Shown: positions 8,700 through 17,704 of the stretch, in pieces
How positions within the stretch are numbered: position 1 is the stretch's first letter
Layout of the letters: each line of letters starts with the position of its first letter
Source: UBA60 sp964587885
GTDB lineage: Archaea > Thermoplasmatota > Poseidoniia > Poseidoniales > Poseidoniaceae
Assembly: GCA_964587885.1 (NCBI GenBank)
Contig: CAZPME010000001.1
Location: 121,991 to 185,990 of the forward strand
Length of the DNA: 64,000 bases
Direction of reading: 5' to 3'
Notes under the pieces: model-generated
The model's database searches: none
Told to the model about the DNA's origin: nothing
Seen by the model: the letters and a program-made list of their open reading frames with translations, nothing else
Made by a program: the position numbers and the translations under genes

Positions 8700-9503
8700 A
8701 TGGCGTCACCAACCCTTAGATTGCTCGGGACTGGTAATGCATTTCTCCCCCAAGGTCGATTACATTCACTGTTGTTAGTCGATGACGGTTTCCTCATTGA
8801 CTGCCCCCCAACTGTTCTTGCAAGTTTACGCCAATACAATATCAGCCCCGCCACTATAGATACAATTCTGTTTACCCATTGGCATGGAGACCATTGTTTT
8901 GGATTCCCATTCTTTTTACTGGAACGCAAGTATATTTCCGACCGTGAAGGTGAAAAAACTCTCAATATTCACCTCCCAAACGGTGGAATTGAACGGCTAA
9001 AAAACCTGTGCGAATTGGCCTATCCTGATTCATTGGAAGACCAATTGGAAAAAGTAATTTTCCAATATGAAATGTCCGGAACAATTCAGGGCCAAAATGG
9101 CTGGTCATTTGAACGTTTTGAAGTGCTCCATGATGCTTGTGTAGACCCGCATGGATATCTCCTTGAACACGAGAGTGGATTTCGCTTAATGCACACTGGA
9201 GATAGCGGCCCTTGTGAAGCGATTAGTGATCGAGCACCTACTTGTGATGTAGTCGTTATTGAATTGGGGGTGCCAGATTATGTCGACACTCCACATCACT
9301 TTTCCCCAAGCAAGTTATCTACACTAGCTCAAGAATGCCCTGAAGTTACATTTCTTGTAACCCATACCTGGCTTGATGACCCTGAGTGTATGCGACCGGC
9401 AATATTGAGCAGTGACTTACCAGAGTTGCCAAGCAATTGTATTCAAGCCAGAGATGGGCAGAGTTGGGTATGGGAAAATAGCCGCCTTACCAATTGGAAA
9501 TGA
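8700..9503 (+). CDS. Metallo-beta-lactamase-fold hydrolase, RNase Z-like
   Basis: A 267-residue zinc hydrolase of the MBL fold. The metal motif is THWHGDH at residues 59-65 (HxHxDH), followed by a fourth ligand region HTGDSG near residue 164, and late histidines in VTHTW. The opening LRLLGTGNAFLPQGR is the usual first strand of the RNase Z/ElaC and phosphodiesterase branch. RNase Z proper is near 300 residues with an exosite arm that I cannot find here, so the substrate may be a tRNA precursor, a cyclic phosphate or another ester. It stands alone, with its own TATA-like box, and is followed by the candidate origin. Confidence 0.8.
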   Translation: MASPTLRLLGTGNAFLPQGRLHSLLLVDDGFLIDCPPTVLASLRQYNISPATIDTILFTHWHGDHCFGFPFFLLERKYISDREGEKTLNIHLPNGGIERLKNLCELAYPDSLEDQLEKVIFQYEMSGTIQGQNGWSFERFEVLHDACVDPHGYLLEHESGFRLMHTGDSGPCEAISDRAPTCDVVVIELGVPDYVDTPHHFSPSKLSTLAQECPEVTFLVTHTWLDDPECMRPAILSSDLPELPSNCIQARDGQSWVWENSRLTNWK

Positions 9504-9947
9504 CGAATAAATGATATTATAAAATCTATTAAAATAACGGTGATTTCTTTTTCAAATTCACATAAGGGCTATTTGATATTCAGATTTCACTACTTTGTTT
9601 ATTCATTTTTTTCTCTATTTACCGCATATGGACTAACCTTCTAGACTGTCGATTTATCGCAATACCTTCGTCCCAAAGTAGTGTGAAAATAAAAGGCGAT
9701 GTAATTATCACTTGGTGATTGGCATTTACTTTCGGAAAAGTGCTCACTGAATGTTATTTTTTGCAGTTTTCCGGCGAGGTTATAAACCAATCAATTGAAA
9801 TCATTTTAGATTTTTCATTTGCTGAAAAACCCATTGAGGGCAGTGCTTCGGAAACAGGCTTATATCCCCCACTCGTTCTCGGTGAAGGTGTGTGCTCGCT
9901 TTCAAGCGGGGCGTTGTATAACCTTGGAAGAATAATTTAATAATGGC
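9504..9947. other. AT-rich intergenic region, candidate replication origin
   Basis: This 444-bp gap directly precedes orc1/cdc6, the position of replication origins in most archaea. Its left half is very AT-rich (possible unwinding element). CGGAAA occurs at 9733-9738 and 9849-9854 and inverted at 9768-9773; the last direct copy reads CGGAAACAGG, and GGAAAC is the core seen in archaeal origin recognition boxes. A small inverted repeat CGCTT-TC-AAGCG is at 9897-9908. I could not find a full-length canonical box with its G-run, so the assignment is by context. A 73-codon frame inside has no family features and was not called. Confidence 0.45.
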
Positions 9948-9959
9948 GTGTGTTATTTT

Positions 9960-11201
9960 ATGGATGAAAATATTTTCGATAATTTCCTCCAAGTCAATAG
10001 TTTATTCACCAATAAAGAAGTACTGCGCCATACACATATGCCAAACAGACTACCTCATCGTGAAAACGAAGTGGAGGCAATAATGTTCAATCTTGTCGAA
10101 GCACTCAAGGGAAATGTTCCTTCAAACATGGTAATCTATGGTCCAAGCGGAGCCGGTAAAACTGCGGTAATAAATTTCATCTGCCGACAACTTTCTGAGA
10201 AGGGTCAACAAATTGACCGTTACATAAATCCAGTCTACGTTAACTGCCGGAAAATCGATACCCAATATCGCGCATTAACTCATATGAGTAATTCTTTACT
10301 TGAAGAATATGAAAATGAGGATATTCCATTTACCGGATGGCCTACGGACCGAGTTTTCAGCGAATTGGTGAAGAGAATGGATCGGCGAGGTGGTGTCCAT
10401 GTTCTCGTATTAGATGAAATCGATCATTTGGTCAAAAAAAGTGGCGATGACCTGCTATACAACTTGACCAATCTAAACGCAGAATTGAAAGATGCACGAT
10501 GTAGTGTCATCGGAATATCGAATGATTTGAAATTTACCGGATATCTGGATTCGCGCGTCAATTCACGGCTCGGGCAAGAAGACCTTGCCTTCAAGCCATA
10601 TAATGCGAGCCAACTTCAAGACATCTTGACAGAGCGGGCTAAACTTGGAATTAGTGCAGGGGTGCTTAGTTCGGCGGTTATTCGCTTGTGTTCTGCACTT
10701 GCAGCACAAGAGCATGGTGACGCAAGGAGGGCTCTAAATTTACTTCGAGTTTCTACTGAAAAAGCCGAACAATGCGGGGAAGAAAAGGTCCTTGAACGTC
10801 ACGTACGAATGGCACAAAACCAAATTGAATGCGACCAAATTACTCCAGCTATTGCCTCATTGCCTTCGCAACAAAAATTGGTTTTATTCTCAATTCTGCA
10901 AATTGAAGACCATGGTCTGCGCAACATCGCAACTGGAGAAATATACGAAGTATACAAGCAAGCCTGTAAGCACTTTGGCAACAATATTCTAACCCAACGT
11001 CGGCTAACTTCGTTACTTGGCGAATTGGATACTCTCGGTATCATCACTGCCAAAGCAATTAGTCGAGGTAGATATGGAAGAACCAAGCAAGTTAACTCGT
11101 GTATCCCTCAGTCTATTGATGCTGTAAAGATAATGATTGAAGCCGATGAATTGATGAAGGCTGTCGATGAAGGAAACTATCGTCTACAGTCGCGATTGTG
11201 A
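9960..11201 (+). CDS. cdc6: Orc1/Cdc6 replication initiator
   Basis: A 413-residue AAA+ ATPase that binds origin DNA and recruits the MCM helicase. The Walker A motif GPSGAGKT is at about residues 61-68, the Walker B motif VLVLDEIDH at about 148-156, with sensor 1 in GISNDL and the arginine-rich sensor 2 segment HGDARRALNLLR. The C-terminal 110 residues form the winged-helix DNA-binding domain. Length is typical of archaeal Orc1. A GTG at 9948 could also serve as start, but the ATG at 9960 fits the family and lies about 25 bp after the AT-rich TTTAATAAT. Its placement beside the AT-rich gap suggests it recognises that origin. Confidence 0.93.
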   Translation: MDENIFDNFLQVNSLFTNKEVLRHTHMPNRLPHRENEVEAIMFNLVEALKGNVPSNMVIYGPSGAGKTAVINFICRQLSEKGQQIDRYINPVYVNCRKIDTQYRALTHMSNSLLEEYENEDIPFTGWPTDRVFSELVKRMDRRGGVHVLVLDEIDHLVKKSGDDLLYNLTNLNAELKDARCSVIGISNDLKFTGYLDSRVNSRLGQEDLAFKPYNASQLQDILTERAKLGISAGVLSSAVIRLCSALAAQEHGDARRALNLLRVSTEKAEQCGEEKVLERHVRMAQNQIECDQITPAIASLPSQQKLVLFSILQIEDHGLRNIATGEIYEVYKQACKHFGNNILTQRRLTSLLGELDTLGIITAKAISRGRYGRTKQVNSCIPQSIDAVKIMIEADELMKAVDEGNYRLQSRL

Positions 11202-11227
11202 GGCTCGGCTGAATATTATTGCTCATT

Positions 11228-11248
11228 ACCCCTTTAATGGGGGTTTTT
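11228..11248 (+). terminator. Hairpin plus T-run after cdc6
   Basis: CCCC, a six-base loop TTTAAT and GGGGG are followed by TTTTT. The position, 27 bp after the cdc6 stop, fits an intrinsic-style terminator of that gene. Confidence 0.55.
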
Positions 11249-11262
11249 CTCTCCCCCCACGC

Positions 11263-11269
11263 TTATATG
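11263..11269 (+). promoter_or_regulatory. TATA-like box for the downstream membrane protein
   Basis: TTATATG lies 23-29 bp before the ATG at 11292, which would place transcription start at or next to the start codon (leaderless mRNA). Confidence 0.5.
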
Positions 11270-11291
11270 CAGAGGGTGGTTCGCCGCCGCC

Positions 11292-11852
11292 ATGAGTGAT
11301 GAATTTGAGATAGAGGCCAAAGAGGGAGCGGGTAGTTTACTCAACCCACCACTCGGCCTAGCCGGATGGATGGCGGCTTTGGGATTGTGGGGGTTGAGTC
11401 TTGGATTCCTAAATATTCTCGGCATGGCTTATCCCGGAGAACTAAAGATTAGTTGGGCTGGATTTCTTAGTGTCGGACTATTTGGTGATGGAGTGGTAAG
11501 TAATACTGGATTTCATCCTATCAGCGATTCAATCTTCTTTATCGGTTGTGCCGCAATTTCTGGCATCGGCTTACGAGCCTTGAATGATAGCGATGTAGGT
11601 GTTGATGGTTGGGCCAAGGGTCTGATTTTCAATGATACATGGCCAGCATTATTCACCTTTGATAACGGATGGGAGCGCTCTATCGGAGCTTGGAGCATGC
11701 TTATTGGATTGATATTCTACTTGTGGTGGGGATTCACATACACAGGTTGGGTAGACCCAGGGGTGTACTCAGTTTTCGTTGCTCTATTTGCTTTTGGTTA
11801 TGCAATGGCAAGTATCTCTGACCACGTTGATGCTACAGTACCAAAGGAATGA
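11292..11852 (+). CDS. Membrane protein of unknown function, about four helices
   Basis: No family is recognised. The 186-residue protein begins with a short acidic tail (MSDEFEIEAKEG), then has hydrophobic segments near residues 23-45 (LAGWMAALGLWGLSLGFLN), 72-92, 134-152 (WSMLIGLIFYLWWGF) and 158-178 (YSVFVALFAFGYAMAS). The loops carry many Asp, Trp and Gly residues. The gene has its own TATA-like box and sits between a terminator and a convergent glycosyltransferase gene that starts 2 bp after its stop on the other strand, so it is a single-gene unit. Confidence 0.7.
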   Translation: MSDEFEIEAKEGAGSLLNPPLGLAGWMAALGLWGLSLGFLNILGMAYPGELKISWAGFLSVGLFGDGVVSNTGFHPISDSIFFIGCAAISGIGLRALNDSDVGVDGWAKGLIFNDTWPALFTFDNGWERSIGAWSMLIGLIFYLWWGFTYTGWVDPGVYSVFVALFAFGYAMASISDHVDATVPKE

Positions 11853-11853
11853 T

Positions 11854-12951
11854 TCACCTTCTATGGCCATTGCGGCCAAAGAGTGCATCTAAGTATCCAT
11901 AAGCCAGTCCTTTCCATAACGACCAACTCCAAAGGTAGAGGATAATCAATAGTTTAGTCGATTGAATCGGCTTTTTCAATTTCAATAACGAGCCAATTGC
12001 AGTCTGCGGAAAATTTAGGATATGAATAATCGCTGGCAAAAAGCAAAACAAAGTGAACAAGTGTTCGGTGTTGGAAAAATAAAAATCTTCTGATCCGATA
12101 ACAATTCTACTGAGGAAAAGATACATTCCTATAATTGCCAATATTATCGACGGAAATAACATCAAAATCCACCAACCACTACCGATGAAGTCGAAACCAA
12201 TAGTACGCTGGCGCTTGGGATAATTACGAATTATGCGAACGTGCGCGCGTGCATCACGTGTACGCTTAGACAAAAACGTACCAATACGATCTTCTGCAAC
12301 ATGGTTTACAACCGCTTCGGGTGAATAGACAATCGTCCCTCCAGCCTCAATCAAGCGCAGGCTAACTTCCATGTCTTCGGCGTGATACCAATCTTCACCA
12401 AAGCCACCGATGTCAAGTAATGATTGACGTAGAAAAATACTGCAAGGTCCGTTGGCAAGGCTAGTAATGCGAGGGCGGTTGCGATATTTTTCGGCTATTT
12501 CTGAGGTCCGTAATTTACTAATTATCTGCTCACCAGGAGAAAATACGGTACGTCCGGTCACGGCTACAATATGCTCTTTTTCATCGATAGATTGACTCGC
12601 CCTCATCAGTTCGTTAATCCAGGAAGGTTCAGCCCGAACATCAATGTCAGTAATCGCAACCCATAGGCCTTGAGATTTTTCTACAGCTAGAGCCCGCCCT
12701 GCCGACAAGCCTTTCGCCGTTTGCGTATACACTTTGACTGGATGGCGATTGTGAATTCCTTCTGGGTCATCCCATGCTTGTAACTTTTCAGTTGAGCCAT
12801 CGGTCGAACCATCATCAACAGCGATTATTTCAAGATTTGGCCAATCCTGTTCGACTAAACTCAATAGGCAATTATCAACCCATTCAATCCCGTCACGCAC
12901 ACAAACTGTGACGCTAACCAATGGGGTATTCGAATTTTTTGATTCACTCAT
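11854..12951 (-). CDS. Membrane-associated family 2 glycosyltransferase
   Basis: A 365-residue GT-A fold enzyme. VDDGSTDGS (residues 45-53) binds the nucleotide sugar, DID (102-104) is the metal-binding DxD, and YHAEDMEVSLRL near residue 190 holds the catalytic ED. The C-terminal third has about three membrane spans (WWILMLFPSIILAIIGMYLF and later), so it acts at the membrane, probably in lipid-linked or surface glycan synthesis. It overlaps the upstream coaD-GDK gene by 4 bp and is likely co-transcribed with it, though the two functions are unrelated. The sugar and acceptor are not predictable. Confidence 0.87.
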   Translation of the reverse strand: MSESKNSNTPLVSVTVCVRDGIEWVDNCLLSLVEQDWPNLEIIAVDDGSTDGSTEKLQAWDDPEGIHNRHPVKVYTQTAKGLSAGRALAVEKSQGLWVAITDIDVRAEPSWINELMRASQSIDEKEHIVAVTGRTVFSPGEQIISKLRTSEIAEKYRNRPRITSLANGPCSIFLRQSLLDIGGFGEDWYHAEDMEVSLRLIEAGGTIVYSPEAVVNHVAEDRIGTFLSKRTRDARAHVRIIRNYPKRQRTIGFDFIGSGWWILMLFPSIILAIIGMYLFLSRIVIGSEDFYFSNTEHLFTLFCFLPAIIHILNFPQTAIGSLLKLKKPIQSTKLLIILYLWSWSLWKGLAYGYLDALFGRNGHRR

Positions 12952-13967
12952 TTGATAACCTCAAAGGAATCTAGTAATGAGCGACAACGCTGTTTTACCT
13001 CCTCATCGGTCAAACGCAAAACTACACCTTGTTGAGGTTGACCGTATAGAACCGCAGAGCCTAGTGGAGCTAAGCGATGTAGATACATCGGCGCCAAATC
13101 CTCTTCTCCATCGACAATAATTAATGTCGAGAGGTCACTGGAAAGCGCGGTTTTGCAGGCATTAAACAGGCTTGGAGTAAGAAAGCCAGCTGGATTTTCA
13201 GCATTGATAACTTGCTCAAATTTACTTTCGTCAACATATTCATCTGGATCGAGGGGGGTGCGCTTAGTCATTCCATCTACTAATCCAACATCGGGAATTA
13301 TTCCCATATCCAACAGAGTTGCTACACACACATCTCCAACAGCGATAAGGGCTGGAAACGGTAGAACGAGTTGTTCAAGAGCCAAACCCATAGCAACCTC
13401 AGGTGTTGATTCGGGGCCCGAAAATACTTCTCCAAGAGGGGTTTTTAGTTCGGCATCAAGCGAGGCAATCATCCGGTATGAATTGCTAGCTAATTCCTTG
13501 GTTACCCACGGCTCCCCCTTCCGGTCAATAAGTCCAACACGGATTCTAGTACTACTCACAACTTGACCAAATGCATCTTCTACATGAGCGACTGTAATTA
13601 TTTCAAGAGGTTGAAGTCCATTCAATTTCCGTTCGGAATTGATGCGTTCGCACATTGGTAACGTTTCATCTGTGCAAGCAATAGAATCGCAGTCAGTTCT
13701 GCTTCGAGCCGGCCCATATTCATCGTCGAGGATATGAATACTGTACCTGTCTCGAGCAAATCCATTTAGCCATTCCTCTATTACTGCTGCACGTATTTCC
13801 CAATCTTCGATAAGATGGGTTTTTTTGCGAGCCTTCTCATCTGCGGTAATCCAAACCTCAATTTTTCCCGCAAAGCGTAGAGCAGTTGAGAGCAATACCT
13901 CATGCCCAACGTGAAAGCGGTCGAAGGTACCGCCGAGGAGGCACAGGTTGTGTGGGGGCTCGCCCAT
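12948..13967 (-). CDS. CoaD phosphopantetheine adenylyltransferase fused to GTP-dependent dephospho-CoA kinase (DUF359)
   Basis: One 339-residue chain carries the last two steps of coenzyme A synthesis. Residues 1-150 are an archaeal nucleotidyltransferase: GGTFDRFHVGH at 12-22 and SSTRIR at 138-143. Residues 160-339 match the DUF359 family, shown in Thermococcus to be a GTP-dependent dephospho-CoA kinase: VGDVC near 210, DVGLVDGMTKR near 226-236, NPAG at 258-261, VDGEEDL at 285-291 and YGQPQQG at 308-314. Both halves keep their motifs, so 4-phosphopantetheine could be taken to CoA by one protein. The gene is preceded by a structured non-coding stretch and overlaps the glycosyltransferase downstream. 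Confidence 0.88.
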   Translation of the reverse strand: MGEPPHNLCLLGGTFDRFHVGHEVLLSTALRFAGKIEVWITADEKARKKTHLIEDWEIRAAVIEEWLNGFARDRYSIHILDDEYGPARSRTDCDSIACTDETLPMCERINSERKLNGLQPLEIITVAHVEDAFGQVVSSTRIRVGLIDRKGEPWVTKELASNSYRMIASLDAELKTPLGEVFSGPESTPEVAMGLALEQLVLPFPALIAVGDVCVATLLDMGIIPDVGLVDGMTKRTPLDPDEYVDESKFEQVINAENPAGFLTPSLFNACKTALSSDLSTLIIVDGEEDLAPMYLHRLAPLGSAVLYGQPQQGVVLRLTDEEVKQRCRSLLDSFEVIK

Positions 13968-14037
13968 TGCTCAGTTCAGCCTCAACGTCACTTTTGAGGA
14001 ATCCGCCTAAACTATCGTACTAATGGCGAAAAAATGT

Positions 14038-14270
14038 GCCCTGAGGCGTAACGGCCTGATTCATAGTTACCTCGCAGGCCTGACCCTCGCCTCAGGGCTT
14101 GTGTCCAATCGGGGGGTTGTCTCACCTTCATTCTATCGTCCGGAAAGGACCCAAACCCAATCAGTTACAGCCCAAAGCTTGCATCACCATTCATCACCAA
14201 AGGCTCCAGGTGGTCTTCGACTTTGGGCCAACCGCAGACATTGGTATCTAACGCTCATTTGCCCGAAGGC
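14038..14270. ncRNA. Strongly structured non-coding stretch, candidate RNA gene or leader of coaD
   Basis: The 366-bp gap between the winged-helix protein and coaD holds four clear stems. GCCCTGAGGCG (14038-14048) pairs perfectly with 14088-14098 and encloses GGCCTG/CAGGCC (14053-14058/14075-14080). GTCC/GGAC closes a five-base loop at 14138-14150. GCCCAAAG (14170-14177) pairs with 14221-14228. GCCCGAAGGC (14261-14270) reads C(UUCG)G on the minus strand, which favours a minus-strand RNA, i.e. one lying just upstream of coaD. The stretch is more GC-rich than other gaps. I could not match it to SRP RNA or RNase P RNA. An 85-codon plus-strand frame here is taken as a by-product of the structure. 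Confidence 0.45.
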
Positions 14271-14333
14271 ATCACGCTGATGTTGCTGCTGCGGCAAACT
14301 CGTCGGCAATGCAATCAGCCTTGAAGGCTTCGT

Positions 14334-16928
14334 TTAGGAAAATCGCTGCTGGCTAGGGGATTTCAATCCGGAATTATATCCACTAATGCGGGCGAATAAA
14401 CGTGCCCCGATTCTAACATCTCCATCAATCCATTCATCGGTTTCAAAATGTGGCCACAATTCCAAAGGTTGGGCCAACCAGCCAACATTACGATGGCGGC
14501 GACCGATAGGTGGAGGACGTGAATCTGCAATGGCTTGCAAGGTATCAATTAGGTCAAGAAGATGTTCATATCCCACTCCTGAATCCCTTTCCATACGCTC
14601 ACTATGAGCACCGATCGTTGCCAACATATCGCTGCTACATAATGAAAATTGACGACTTACTCCAGGTATCGCATGGCTCTCATCAGCACTTCTCAATATT
14701 AATGCCGCCCAAGGAATATCCGCATGCTGTAGATATTTTCGCCACTTCTTTTCCTGTAAAAATAACTGCAATATTTCCAAAGCCCATGGCGACCACCAAG
14801 ACATTGGAAGTGACTCAACAACTCGCATGGCAAACTCCCCATCTTGTATCGACGCAGTAGTCAATTCAACTAATTCCGACCAAACTTTGATTGGTGAATT
14901 ATACGAATGATTGCTCTCGCAAAGTTGTTTAATCCAATTTTCCGAAACCATTCCTCGTTGTTCAAGAATTACTAATGCCGGAATAACTTCTGAAAATCCA
15001 CTTGTAGGAGTATCTAGCCAAGCAGGCCAAGCCCATTCAGCAATCGATGAGGCATATTCGGCAGCCAAACGTGGTGCTGCTCTCAAGCAAGAAGCAGCAA
15101 GCCAGGGATTCACTTTTCCAGTAGTCATGGGGTGCAGGTCAAGCAACAAATCGGGATGTTCTAGCAATCGTCGCGACAGGACTTCTGCCGCATTTTGCGA
15201 CCACTCTTTATCTTCAATTGATGAGGCTATTTCTACTAATTCTCTTGCCGGAATATCGCTTGGCGATAACAGTGCAAGCCAATTCTCATCGAGACGACTC
15301 GACAAACGTAACCATCGCGCCCACCGCTCATCACGCGGCGAGGCAATCCATGCCGCCAATGGGAAGTCACCCTCACAAATATTAGCCCAATCGCCATCAC
15401 CCTCTGGAAATAAAAGACAGGAAATTCCCACAGCAGTAATTTCAGAATTAGGTGGCCGTGTCGGCAATATTGTCGGTAATTCCACTCCGATAGCCGCTAA
15501 CCCAGTAGCAATGCTGGTGATTTCCTCGGGCCTTGTTGGTAGTCCAACATCGGGAATACTCAGTGGCGGTGGTTGACCTGAAGATAAACGGACTGGGAGA
15601 CTAATTCCACTCGGCAATTGCAGACGCGAAGATGGCAAACCCTCTGGTGCAGTACGGAGGATGAGAGGCACCTTTGTTGGAGGTTCGGTCCGCAAGATGA
15701 GTAAGCGGAGTTTAGGATTAGCAAGTAGGGACTCGCACAAATTCCGCTCCAAGTCCATTCCCGCCGGCCATTGAATCACCACCGCTGCGGGGGCTGCTTG
15801 AAGTGCCCACTCAATCAATGCTAGCCTAGCACCTTCATCGAGGCCACGCAAATCCCATGCGGCCTCCATCTCCGGGTCCTTGGAACGCCAAACTCCACTG
15901 GGCCATGCCGCAGCAAAGCGGTTCCAAGTTGCTTGTTGTCGTGATGAACGCCGCTCAACGCCAGAGCGCCCCACCAATTCAGCCCTCAGCCAAGTGCGGC
16001 GACGTTCAATCTCATCGGTTGCAAGTCGGGTATGGGCTCTAAAGATCCAGCCAGTCAAGGCATCCAAAGGCCAAGGGGACTGTAAGCGACCAAGCATATC
16101 CAAATCGCCCAATACCCATGCTCCTTCTCCGGCAATGCGCATTAGCAAGCCTTGAGTTAAACGTTCTTCAATGACTGCAGCAACTGCAGCACTTGGGCGT
16201 ACTGGCGTTGGAGAAGGTGATGCGGTGCCTAATTCCCAGTTTCCACCAATGCTGTTGGCGGGTAATTTGGGCCACGAATCTGTAGGATTTTTTTGAATCC
16301 AAGAGCCGACAGAAAGTGCCATTTTTCTTTGAGGATCAATTAATTTAACTCGAAGAATAACCCATGCTTCAATTTTCTCACCCCAGCCATCAATGCGGGT
16401 TTGGTCTATTTCGGCGGGACGATTGGGGAGTGAATCCATAGAATCAATGTCAACCCAATGCTCAGGGGCTTCACGCTTTACCGCCCAAACCCATTCTCCC
16501 TTCACCCCTCCGTTTCCTGTAGAGTTTGCAGACCCTTCGGCACTGGTGATGAATGGGCGAGTTGGCAATGAAATGAGTGCAGATAAGGGAGATTGCGCGT
16601 AAGCCAATAGCAAAGTTTCAGAATCGCGGGCCAGTACACAGCCAATTGAATTTACAGGCTTTGAAGTTAGATCAATGGCTTGCAGTCTTGCGATATCATC
16701 ATCTCTTAAGCGATTCCAGCCAACATCAGTTAGACGTTGCATTGCTCCTTTTGAACCCTCTTCCCGGTCGCTAGCCACCCAACCATCTTCCCGCAGTTGT
16801 TTCAGTTCTGAAGAGGCGTGAGAAAGATGTAAACCAACTGACTGGGCGGCTGAGCTTACAGTTCCGCCACCATCAGCAAGCCAATCCAATAGGCGCCGAC
16901 GATATCCTGAACGGATGCGCGTCGCCAT
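14334..16928 (-). CDS. Large Trp-rich protein with N-terminal winged helix
   Basis: The first 80 residues look like a MarR/ArsR-type winged helix-turn-helix: RRRLLDWLADGGGTVSSAAQ, then LSHASSELKQLREDGWV and a basic wing. The remaining 780 residues have no recognised domain; they are soluble, rich in Trp, Pro, Leu and Ser, with a helical-repeat look in the last third (HEAT-like, speculative). There are no membrane spans or Walker motifs. The ATG at 16928 has AGGTGA five bases upstream and is preferred over a GTG at 16937. Starting with a winged helix, it may be a very large regulator or a nucleic-acid-associated scaffold; the function is unknown. Confidence 0.65.
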   Translation of the reverse strand: MATRIRSGYRRRLLDWLADGGGTVSSAAQSVGLHLSHASSELKQLREDGWVASDREEGSKGAMQRLTDVGWNRLRDDDIARLQAIDLTSKPVNSIGCVLARDSETLLLAYAQSPLSALISLPTRPFITSAEGSANSTGNGGVKGEWVWAVKREAPEHWVDIDSMDSLPNRPAEIDQTRIDGWGEKIEAWVILRVKLIDPQRKMALSVGSWIQKNPTDSWPKLPANSIGGNWELGTASPSPTPVRPSAAVAAVIEERLTQGLLMRIAGEGAWVLGDLDMLGRLQSPWPLDALTGWIFRAHTRLATDEIERRRTWLRAELVGRSGVERRSSRQQATWNRFAAAWPSGVWRSKDPEMEAAWDLRGLDEGARLALIEWALQAAPAAVVIQWPAGMDLERNLCESLLANPKLRLLILRTEPPTKVPLILRTAPEGLPSSRLQLPSGISLPVRLSSGQPPPLSIPDVGLPTRPEEITSIATGLAAIGVELPTILPTRPPNSEITAVGISCLLFPEGDGDWANICEGDFPLAAWIASPRDERWARWLRLSSRLDENWLALLSPSDIPARELVEIASSIEDKEWSQNAAEVLSRRLLEHPDLLLDLHPMTTGKVNPWLAASCLRAAPRLAAEYASSIAEWAWPAWLDTPTSGFSEVIPALVILEQRGMVSENWIKQLCESNHSYNSPIKVWSELVELTTASIQDGEFAMRVVESLPMSWWSPWALEILQLFLQEKKWRKYLQHADIPWAALILRSADESHAIPGVSRQFSLCSSDMLATIGAHSERMERDSGVGYEHLLDLIDTLQAIADSRPPPIGRRHRNVGWLAQPLELWPHFETDEWIDGDVRIGARLFARISGYNSGLKSPSQQRFS

Positions 16929-17205
16929 AATTTTCACCTCTCAAGCCGATTGAGCAGGCTAATGCCTTTCAACATTGCTGTAAATATTTCTTTTGTTACA
17001 TATAATTACGCGTTTCCGATGGAGAGTAACAGTTTATTCCTTACACCATCAATAATGATAAAGAAATACTGTGTTTTTATGTCATTTTCAGTAATAATCC
17101 ATCTCAATGCAGGGTAAACGGTTATATCACCTGCATCTCTCCTGTGCTTCAACAGGCCATCCGAACACCGGAAGTCCGTGACCGAGCCACAATTGAGGAA
17201 TAAAT

Positions 17206-17526
17206 ATGAAAACAGTGAGAATAAGAGAAAAAATCAAGAAATTTCTATATGAACGACCGAGGAATACCGCCGAAATATTGGAGTATATCAACAGCAATAT
17301 GCGGCATGGTACCACTAGCCAACAACTTGGCAATGTACTTTCCAAAGACAAGGACATCGTCAAAGTCGGTTATATCAAGCGCTCAGGAATTCTTTCTGGC
17401 GGCTATGAAATCTGTGAATGGGCAACCCGTGATTGGGTCTCTCGTAACTGTCCAACATGGGAAGAGGGACAACCGCTCCTCCTCGATATTAATGGCAATG
17501 TTCAATCAATCAATAAGTTGAATTGA
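17206..17526 (+). CDS. Small basic protein with a possible winged helix
   Basis: The 106-residue protein starts MKTVRIREKIKKFLYERPRN, followed by TAEILEYINSNMRHGTTSQQ and LGNVLSKDKDIVKVGYIKR, a pattern of helix-turn-helix then beta hairpin as in small winged-helix proteins. The tail (GGYEICEWATRDWVSRN) is acidic and aromatic. No family is recognised by eye. It is divergent from the large winged-helix gene, with a 277-bp AT-rich gap between them that holds promoters but no evident RNA gene. Confidence 0.6.
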   Translation: MKTVRIREKIKKFLYERPRNTAEILEYINSNMRHGTTSQQLGNVLSKDKDIVKVGYIKRSGILSGGYEICEWATRDWVSRNCPTWEEGQPLLLDINGNVQSINKLN

Positions 17527-17704
17527 ATCTTTAGCCACACTACCAACTTGTCTAAACTCGCATATATTTGGCTATGCTCATTGATCTTATTCAGTAGTTT
17601 TATTTTTGTACCTGATAGTCCGAAAATGCAAATGCATTGGTTCTAGGCATTTTCACTTCTTTATTGGGATACTGTATTATTAAGCGACTGTGAAACCGAA
17701 ACCT

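Noticed and set aside
9719..9940. 73-codon frame before cdc6
   Set aside because: It lies in the AT-rich candidate origin, starts at a non-ATG codon and shows no domain or codon pattern like neighbouring genes.
13996..14270. RNase P RNA or SRP RNA in the gap before coaD
   Set aside because: Only a GAGGAATCCGCC block resembles RNase P; the 3' conserved block is missing. The GUCC-GGAAA-GGAC hairpin resembles SRP helix 8 at first sight but has a five-base loop and lacks the flanking CAGG and GCAGC.
14023..14280. 85-codon plus-strand frame upstream of coaD
   Set aside because: It overlaps perfect RNA-like stems, has a low-complexity basic translation with no family features, and its frame is best explained by the GC-rich structure.
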